A stretch of 64,000 nt of DNA from Eurosta solidaginis. Taxonomy: Eukaryota > Arthropoda > Insecta > Diptera > Tephritidae. This document shows positions 56,385 to 64,000 of this stretch, piece after piece. Within the stretch, counting starts at the first letter, position 1; each line of letters starts with the position of its first letter. The position numbers and the translations under genes were made by a program. The notes under the pieces were generated by a model, which was given only the letters and a program-made list of their open reading frames with translations, was not told where the DNA came from and searched no databases. The stretch spans positions 179,194,672 to 179,258,671 of the forward strand of contig NC_090322.1 of NCBI RefSeq assembly GCF_040869045.1. The letters are read 5' to 3'.

Positions 56385-56600
56385 AGGTGGATGGATTAAA
56401 ACCCAAAGGTGGAATGGGGGATGAGAAAGCGAAAGGGAAAGTGGAACGATACCAAAAAGGGAAACGGAAAGTTAAAATTAAAAGAAAATGGGATGGGAGA
56501 GGGAAAGGGAAAAGAAAAAGGAAGTTAAAATGGAAAAAGAACATAAAAGGAAAAGAAAAAGGAGGAAAGGAAATAGGAAATGGAAAGGAAAAGGGAAAGT
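56385..56600. repeat. Purine-rich low-complexity tract
   Basis: A/G-rich on the plus strand (GGAAAAG-type phrases). It continues in style at 57873-58160 beyond the inserted repeat element, so the two were probably one tract. Confidence 0.7.
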
Positions 56601-57260
56601 AAAAGTAGACATAAATGTAAAAGTAAAAGCAAAAGTAAAAGTAAAAGTAAAATTACAAGTAAAAGTAAAAGTAAAAGTAAAAGTAAAATTAAAAATAAAA
56701 GTAAAAGCAAAAATAAAAGTAAAAGTAAAAGTAAAAGTAAAAGTAAACGTATAAGTATAAGTATAAGTATAAGTATAAGTATAAGTATAAGTATAAGTAT
56801 AAGTAAAATTAAAAGTAAAAGTAAAAGTAAAGTAAAATTAAAAGTAAAAGTAAAAGTATAATTAAAAGTAAAAGTAAAAGAAAAAGTAAAATTAAAAGTA
56901 AAAGTACAAGTAAAAGTAAATGTAAAAGTAAAAGTAAAAGTAAAAGTAAAAGTAAAAGTAAAAGTAAAAGTAAAATTAAAAGTAAAAGTAAAAGTAAAAG
57001 CAAAAGTAAAAGTATAAGTAAAAGTAAAACTAAAAGTAAAAGTAAAAGTAAAATTAAAAGTAAAAGTAAAAGTAAGAGAAAAAGTAAAAGTAAAAGTAAA
57101 AGTAAAAGTAAAAGTATAAGTAAAAGTAAAAGTAAAAGTAAAAGTAAAAGTAAAAGTAAAAGTAAAATTAAAATGAAAGTGAAAGTAAAGGTAAAAGTAA
57201 AAGTAAAAGTGAAAGTAAAGATAAAACTGAAATTAAAATAAGAGTAGAAGTGAAGGTAGG
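56600..57260. repeat. (AAAAGT)n hexanucleotide array
   Basis: About 650 bp of (AAAAGT)n with a homogeneous (AAGTAT)n block at about 56745-56805 and scattered AAAATT variants. The lysine/serine-rich and leucine-rich frames on the two strands are repeat translations. Confidence 0.95.
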
Positions 57261-57264
57261 AGTA

Positions 57265-57872
57265 ACAAGTAAGGAAGGCTAAGTTTGGGGTAACCGAACA
57301 TTACCTACTCAGTTGAGATCGTTGGAGACAAAATAAGGGAAAATCACTATTTAGGAAAATTAAACTAGGGTAACCCTGGAATGTGTTTGTATGACATGGG
57401 TATCAAATGGAAGGTATTAAAGAGTATTTTAAAGGGGAATGGGCCATTTTTCTATAGATGGACGCCTTTTCGGGATATATCCATAAAGGTGGACCAGGGT
57501 TCTGCGTCATAAGGTCAACCAACCTACCAAGTTTCATCGCTTTATCCGTCTTTGGTAATGGATTATCGCACTTTTTCGGTTTTTCGAAATTTTCGATATC
57601 AAAAAAGTGGGCGTGGTCATAGTCCGATTTCGTTCATTTTAAATAGCGATCTGAGATGAGTGCCCAAGAACTTACATACCAAATTTCATCAAGATACCTA
57701 AAAATTTACTCAAGTTATATCGTGTTTACGGTCGGGCGGACGGACGGACGGACATAGCTAAATTAATTTCTTTTTTCGCCCAGATCATTTTGATTAGTTT
57801 ATACCGTTACAGGGTACCGTTATGCGAACAAAATTAATATACTCTGTGAGCTCTGCTCAGCTGAGTATAAAA
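57265..57872 (+). mobile_element. Minisatellite-bearing repeat element, internally deleted copy
   Basis: Has both ends (ACAAGTAAGGAAGGCTAAG... and CTCAGCTGAGTATAAAA) but only one minisatellite unit, fused at about 57500 to the right third of the body. It sits between (AAAAGT)n and the continuing purine tract. Confidence 0.85.
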
Positions 57873-58160
57873 GCAAAAGGAAAGGGACAAGAAAGAACAA
57901 AAAGGAATAAGGACAGAAAAGGAAAAGTGAAATGAAAATGAAAAGAGAAAGGAATCGGAAATGGAAAAGGAAAGAGAAAAGAACAGAGAAATGAAACAAA
58001 AGGAACAGTAAGCGGAAATAAAAAAAATAAAGGGAAGAGGAATACGGATTGAGAAAGAAAAGAAAAAACAGAAGGAAAGGGGGAAAGGGGAAATGGAAAC
58101 TGAAAAATAAAAAAGTTAAGAAATTAAGAAGCAAGGGAAAGGAAAAGAGAAAGTGAAAGA
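57873..58160. repeat. Purine-rich low-complexity tract, right part
   Basis: GGAAAAG-type sequence continuing 56385-56600. The 159-codon minus-strand frame (58299-57820) is its phenylalanine/leucine-rich antisense and is not a gene. Confidence 0.75.
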
Positions 58161-59929
58161 GGATATTGTCCCACTCCCAAAGGAAAAGATAAACAAAAAT
58201 GGGAAACAAAGCGGAACGGGTACAGAATTTGACTATAAGGGTGGAAGGAATCACAAAATGCTTAATTTGAAATTTGTATAGAGCACCTCTGTAATACATA
58301 GTCTTATTTATATTATAATTGCTAATTGTTAGTATATTTTCAAGAAGATCACGTTTTAAGGTATTCTACTTTGATTTAAGTAGTAGCAGGCAAACATTAG
58401 GGGTTATAAAAATGTCAAAAAGGAGCTCAAACTCGGTGCGTTGGCAATCTCTACGAAACCCGTTAGGAGTCCAAAATGAATACATTTTCCTTCCAGGGAT
58501 GCTCGTTCGAAGCCTAGGGCTATTTTCATATACCGTATGAGCCTAAGTAAAAGGCTTACATCAATTAGACTCATAAATTGCAAACTTTTTGCACTTATTT
58601 TAATCGTAAAAGACACTTTTTAAGAAAGGATTGAGGCTACATGATATTTCAATGGAAGAAATATGGCCAGGTAGCCTTAAAATTTGTTCTACTTAATATG
58701 GAAAGTATAAACATATGGGGTGCAATCCCTGCGCTACTAGAATTAGTAAGGTAACAGCTCTGCAGCAAATAGAGTTTCTTCCGCACCTACATAGGATCTC
58801 TTGGTGCAAATCAACTAATAAAATATTTTTAACATAACAAAATAAAATATTCCTCTTATTCATTAAAATAACCAAAATTTATATATGAAATTATAAATTC
58901 AATTTTATATTTTCGAGTCTCCAAAGGAAAATCCCTATGCGACGCTCGTTATTCATCTTAAGACAGCACCCACCGTGATTTTCCATCATTTTGTACCATT
59001 TTTGAAGGGATTAAACCGGATAATATCGGTTATTTGATTCAGAAGGCCACTCTTATATAAGTATTTAGAAAAACATATTAAAGAATTGCATGCGATAAAA
59101 AAAGTAAATGAATAAGATAAATGAAATTATGTATTTCGATTTCAATGTATCGGTTCTAATCCAAAAATGTGGCAAACATGTTGAGTAAATTTCCGTATTA
59201 GAAACGGTATTAACTTTTACATAACATTCATGGCACAAATAGTTTTGAAAATAAATAAAACACTTATACAAACCTACACTTTACGATATGCGCACATTTT
59301 TATAAATAAATCTTAAACTAAAATTAAACGAAATTCTTGAATAAAAAGTTTTATGTACGAGCAAATGAAATTTGATATACGTTTATGTTAAAAAAGCAAA
59401 CCTACATACGAACGCACATCTAGTTACAGAGAAAGATAAACTTAAGGCAGTAGCACCGGCGACGGAAAGAAGTAACATATCCATTTCAGGAAAATAAACA
59501 AAAAATTAAGAATTGGAAGAAATAGACACACGAATCCAAACACACATTCACGTATGCTGTGTGTATTAGGGGTATGGCGAATGTCATATTTTAATGCTCT
59601 CGAATATTTCTTTCGTTTGAATTAATGGTTCAACTAATCTTAACAGGCACATTATGTAGGTGGCACGTTGAGTTCCATTCATTACAATTCACTCAAAAAA
59701 AAAAAAAAGGTGTGAGTAACAAGCTCTTGTAAAATTCGATGCGTAAAACTACAGGTGTAAGTCTATGAATCTAATGTTTTAAGTTAACTAGAGCTCGCCA
59801 AGAGTTGGAGTTAACCCACAATAGAGGTAACTTAACCAAAGTTTAGGTCTTTTTGAGAAGACCTTCTACGACTTCTTATCGGTGACAACCGATACCGACA
59901 AGCTAATATATATTTATTTGTTTATTATA
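58161..59929. other. Intergenic, nothing identified
   Basis: AT-rich. Short frames (58319-58540, 58404-58616, 58693-58875, 59065-59271) lack domains or conserved context. Confidence 0.5.
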
Positions 59930-60250
59930 GAATTGATTTATTTTAAGATATATTAGTTTAATTTAATTTAATCTTATTTTATTTAATACATTTTTTTTAT
60001 TATATTCTTTTTTAGTCATTTTATTTAAATATATTTGATTAAATTTTATTTTATTTCATTTCATATCATTCCACATTTATTTATTTTTCGATTAATTTTA
60101 TTTTATTTTACTTTATTTTATTTTATTTCGTTTTATTTATTTAAATTTATTTTATTTTACTTTATTTTATTTCATTTTATTTTATTTTATTTCATTTTTC
60201 TTTATTTTCTTTTATTTTTTTATTTTATTTTATTATAATTATTTTTTTTT
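59930..60250. repeat. TTTTA-type microsatellite field, left block
   Basis: Degenerate pentanucleotide TTTTA/TTTCA repeats. The phenylalanine/leucine-rich frame 60035-60238 is a by-product. Confidence 0.9.
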
Positions 60251-61017
60251 TCTAATTTTATTTTAATATATATGCGAGAAAGTATATGTGGGTACTACAA
60301 AATCAAAACTGAAGACAATACAAAATTAAGGAAGAAATTTTCTGACAAAACAAAAGACTCTATCATCTCATTGTAAGGATACCGAACATTACCCGGATTT
60401 TGAAAATATCAAAATTTTGGAAGAGGAGAAAAATTATCAGAAGCGTTTTACTTTAAAAATGCTTCACATAGTGAACACCCCTAATGATAAAAGGATGAAT
60501 TTTAAGGCTGACACTGATCATTGTGCGTACGCCTACCGCAACCTGATTTTAAAGCACAACCAATACTCGTGCTAAAATAAAACAAAAATTATAATAATTT
60601 GCTCCGTTCTCTGCATATGCCCACTCATTCAGTTTTTGCGCCTTGGTACAATAACTATACCTACCTTATTATTTTCGCCGCTTGCCGTATTATTGTTGTA
60701 AATGTTTCTCAATTTTTGTTTACAATTACGGTTCTTAATTTGATTATCTACATATGTGCACTCTCTGTTTAGTTTCTTCGTTGGTTCCGATAATCACTTT
60801 TCTTCACAATCTTTAGTCTTTGCATCACAGCGGAAGATGTAATTCGCGCTTATGTTTAAGGGATTGGTATGTTTTTTATGTGTAACTTAATGTGTGTTTT
60901 TATTATTTTTTATTACAGTCCTAATGATGATCTCAGATTTAAATCGAAATATTGAAAATTAAATACTAGCAAAAAACCGAGTTGTTTTATTTAAAAGAGG
61001 CCTAGAGCTCACAAATA
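60251..61017. other. Intergenic, nothing identified
   Basis: AT-rich spacer. No coding signal. Confidence 0.5.
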
Positions 61018-61220
61018 GAAATATATATATATATATATATATATTTTTTAAATAAATAAATGTAAGCCGCGATAACCTCCGAAGAGATCTTAGGCCGAAC
61101 ATTTTCTTTTAATTGAAAAAACTTGCTTCTAAGATTTTGATGGCGCTTTGCCCGGCGCGTGAACCCAGGATCGTCGGTATGGCAGGCGGAGCACGCTACC
61201 ATCGCACTACGGCGGCTGCC
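61018..61220 (-). mobile_element. tRNA-derived SINE, copy 2
   Basis: On the minus strand the head starts at about 61220 with GGCAGCCGCCGTAGTGCGATGG, then CGCCTGCCATACCGACGATC and GGGTTCACGCGCC, a good B-box-like element in a decayed tRNA fold. The body ends near 61045 and is followed by AT-rich tail and (AT)n (61018-61044). It lacks the middle section of copy 1 (11797-12160). Confidence 0.85.
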
Positions 61221-61224
61221 AATT

Positions 61225-62110
61225 TTTTTACTTTACTTTATTTCATTTTAATTTTTTTAAATTTTATTTTAGCTAATTTTTTTAATATATTTTATTTTAC
61301 TTTACTTTATTTTATACAATTTAGTTTTATTTTGTTTTTTCATTTATTTTAATTTTTTTTTTTATTTTATCTTATTTTTTTATTTTATTTTTTGTTTTAT
61401 TTTATTTCATTTCATTTAGTTTTATTTTGTTTAATTTTATTTCATTTTATTTTATTTTATTTTATTTTGTTTTATTTTATTTCATTTTATTTTGTTTTAT
61501 TTTATTTTATTTTATTTTATCTCATTTTATTTCAATATATTTTATTTTACTTTAATTTATTCTATTTTATTTTATTTTATTTTATTTTATTTATTTTTTA
61601 TTTTATTTTATCTTATTTTATTTTAATTTATTTTATCTTAATTTATTTTAATATATTTTATTTTACTTAACTTTATTTATACTATTTTATTTTATTTAGT
61701 TTTTTTTTTTTATTTCATTTCATTTAATTAAATTTTTTTATTTATCTAATTTTATTTTATTTTATTTTATTTTATTTTATTTTATTTTATTTTATTTTAC
61801 TTTATTTTATTTTATTTTATTTTATTTTATTTTATTTTATTTTATTTTATTTTATTTCATGTTATTTTACTTTATTTTATTTTGTTTTATTTTATTTTAT
61901 TTCATTTCCGTTAATTTAATTTTATTTTGTTTAATTTTATTTCATTCCATTTTATTTTATTTTATTTTATTTTGTTTTGTTTTATTTCATTTTATTTTGT
62001 TTTATTTCATTTTATTTTATTTTATTTTGTTTTATTTTCTTTGATTTTATTTTATTTCATTTTATTTAATTCAGTACAAGTCAATTTAATTTAATGTAGT
62101 TTTATTCAAA
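61225..62110. repeat. TTTTA-type microsatellite field, right block
   Basis: About 880 bp of (TTTTA)n with homogeneous stretches at 61750-61860 and variants TTTCA, TTTGT. Hydrophobic frames (61392-61670, 61859-62044) are repeat translations. Confidence 0.95.
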
Positions 62111-63013
62111 ATTTTTTTTATTTAAATATATATTATTTTATTCTTTTTTTTATGTTAAGCTAATTTATTCAGTTTTATTTAATGTTTTTCTTGCTTGCAC
62201 TTTTATACGCATTTCATGTAAATCTAAACGTAATGAAACTAATTTCAACTTAAACCTTAACACCTAACAAAAAAGCAGTGTATACATCTCATTGTGTACT
62301 TTCATGCATACAAATTGAGTGTATGCTCAGATAATTAAACTTATATGTAAGTGAAGTGCCATGCGCATTCGCTGATATGAACTTTAGTGCATTGATCCCA
62401 CATTTAGCTACAGTGTAGCAATCATTACTCCTACATTTACAAATTTTCTAGGACGGCATACAGTATATAAATGCCACACCAAACTTGCACTTACATTCTA
62501 CATACATATATCTCCCATATGGCTAACCTTACACTTAAGGAAAGTTATTTACGCATCAAAAACTCTTCGCGAAATTCCTTCAGTATTTTCAGTCTCTCAC
62601 TTAAGTGAGTAAAGGATCTAATATTACCCTAAGCATATCACATTGCTGTTTTCACTGTTCGGGAAATTTTCACATCATTTAATACATGTCCGAATACGAA
62701 TCCGAAGCTCTTCGAATAATTCTCGCATGCCAGTTGGAATATTCGGAAGGTTCGTTGCATGCACATATTATTTAGTACAAAGATAAAGCTGCAAGTGCTG
62801 AATAAAGCCATACAAAATATTGTTAGCATGCATAATATATCTGATTATATACATTCGTATGTGTGTTATTTGTTGTATTACCCGAAAGTGCGACAAATAT
62901 TTTGCGTATGCATTTAAGCCAACACCCGCCACACGATTTCAATTAAATAAAAAGTACTTTTACTTTGATAAAACCGCAAGCGTACACAAAGGAATGAGCG
63001 AACACTCAAGAAA
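62111..63013. other. Intergenic, nothing identified
   Basis: AT-rich, no gene or element ends recognised. Confidence 0.5.
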
Positions 63014-63189
63014 ACAAGTAAGGACGGGACTGTCTTCGGATGTGCCGAAGACTTCATACCTTTCATGAACGGGGCTGAACAATAATCTTATCCCGTCCGT
63101 AGTCTCCGAATAATCGGATGTATAAGATAAGAAATATATAGTGAACAGATCTACATACCTAAACGATTTTTAAGATAAATATAAAATAA
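63014..63189 (+). repeat. Short repeat with ACAAGTAAGGA start and an 8-bp hairpin
   Basis: Begins ACAAGTAAGGACGGGACT and then has GTCTTCGG-ATGTG-CCGAAGAC, a perfect 8-bp stem, where the main repeat family has GTTCGG-GTGTAA-CCGAAC. A second small hairpin TCCGA/TCGGA is near 63107-63120. It stops where the next family member starts at 63190, so it is a different, truncated subtype. Confidence 0.6.
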
Positions 63190-64000
63190 ACAAGTAAGGA
63201 GGGTTAAGTGCGAGTGTAACCGAACATTACATACTCAGTTGAGAGCTATGGTGACAACATAAGGGAAAATAACCATGTAGGAAAACGAACCGAGGGAAAC
63301 CCTGCAATATGTTTGTATGACATGCGTATCAAATGAAAGGCATTAAAGAGTATTTTATGAGGGAGTGGGCCATGGTTCTATAGGTGGACGCCATTTAGGG
63401 ATATCGCCATAAAGGTGGATCAGGGTTGACTCTAGAATTTGTTTGTACGATATGGGTATCAAAGGAAAAGTGTTAATGAGCATTTTAAAAACGAGTAATC
63501 CCTAGTTCCATAGGTGGACGCCGTTTCAAGATATCGCCATAAAGGTGGACCAGGGGTGACCCTAGAATTTGTTTGTACGATATGGGTATCAAATTAAAGG
63601 CATTAATGAGGGTTTTAATAGGGAGTGGTGGTAGTTGTATAGGTGGTCGCCTTTTCGAGATATCGCCATAAAGGTGGACCAGGAGTGACTCTAGAATGCG
63701 TTTGTACAATATGGGTATCAAACGAAAGGTGTTAATGAGTATTTTAAAAGGGAGTGGGCCTTAGTTCTATAGGTGAACGCCGTTTCGAAATATCGCCATA
63801 AAGGTGGACCAGGGGTGACTCTAGAATGTGTTTGTACAATATGGGTATCAAACGAAAGGTGTTAATGAGTCTTTTAAAAGGGAGTGAGCCTTAGTTCTAT
63901 AGATGGACGCCTTTTCGAGGTATCGCAGTAAAGGTGGACCAGGGGTGACTCTAGACTTTGTTTGTACGATATGGGTATCAAATTAAAGGTATTAATGAGG
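63190..64000 (+). mobile_element. Minisatellite-bearing repeat element, cut by window end
   Basis: Starts ACAAGTAAGGAGGGTTAAG, with the left hairpin arm changed (GTGCGAG/CCGAAC no longer pairs fully). At least six about 129-bp minisatellite units follow and continue past the window. Confidence 0.85.

Noticed and set aside
56488..57003. Lysine/serine-rich plus frame and leucine-rich minus frame as small proteins
   Set aside because: Direct translations of (AAAAGT)n.
60035..62044. Phenylalanine/leucine-rich frames as membrane proteins
   Set aside because: Direct translations of the TTTTA-type microsatellite; no charged ends, no start context, no conservation visible.

Overview
This 64 kb window is eukaryotic, AT-rich, and contains no host gene that I can support. 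It is a dense, nested mosaic of transposable elements and simple or tandem repeats. Several repeats match what I remember of tephritid fruit-fly genomes (Bactrocera/Zeugodacus/Ceratitis type): a repeat starting ACAAGTAAGGAAGGCTAAG with roughly 129-bp minisatellites, a (CAA)n-tailed short retroelement, a tRNA-headed SINE, and LOA-like LINEs. I therefore suggest intergenic or heterochromatin-like DNA of a higher dipteran. The species is inference. No rRNA, tRNA gene, CRISPR array or bacterial-type operon is visible.

Layout, left part. 1-280: minus-strand LOA-like reverse transcriptase relic. 970-1620: terminal-inverted-repeat MITE with an exact 8-bp target duplication. 1694-2088: (CAA)n-tailed short retroelement. 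2912-7764: minus-strand Helitron-like element filled by a 3.9 kb tandem array. 8561-10425: minus-strand LOA-like relic, part of which has become a 253-bp tandem array. 11797-12160: tRNA-derived SINE. 12530-13828: 117-bp repeats, a second MITE copy and a Helitron fragment. 14781-17945: CR1-like LINE with an intact 951-codon endonuclease/reverse-transcriptase ORF, followed by relics of two other LINE copies. 20082-22714: long minisatellite-bearing repeat. 22885-24069: complete Helitron-like element.

Layout, middle. 24073-25262: inverted Tc1-like remnants. 25614-26019: TA-flanked MITE. 26778-29023: hAT element with a broken transposase, inserted in an older repeat. 29584-31447: second hAT element, minus strand. 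Both hATs have exact 8-bp target duplications. 33004-35001: a DDE transposon with an apparently intact two-exon transposase (515 codons) whose left end matches the two MITEs, making it a candidate autonomous partner. 35500-40165: LINE scraps and a minisatellite-bearing repeat. 42243-47734: full-length LOA-like LINE (ORF1 with DUF4780-like region; ORF2 with endonuclease, reverse transcriptase and RNase H), degraded, with a 12-bp target duplication, inside a 190-bp TA MITE.

Layout, right part. 48130-51586, 54674-56087, 57265-57872 and 63190-64000: further copies of the minisatellite repeat family. One is split by a (CAA)n-tailed retroelement with a 13-bp duplication. 52480-53810: minus-strand LINE relics. 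56600-57260: (AAAAGT)n array. 59930-60250 and 61225-62110: TTTTA-type arrays flanking a second SINE.

The parts do not form a pathway. What they record is an insertion history (hAT into older repeat, LOA into MITE, SINE into minisatellite repeat) and a possible master/MITE pair: the 33004-35001 transposase and the elements at 970 and 12928.
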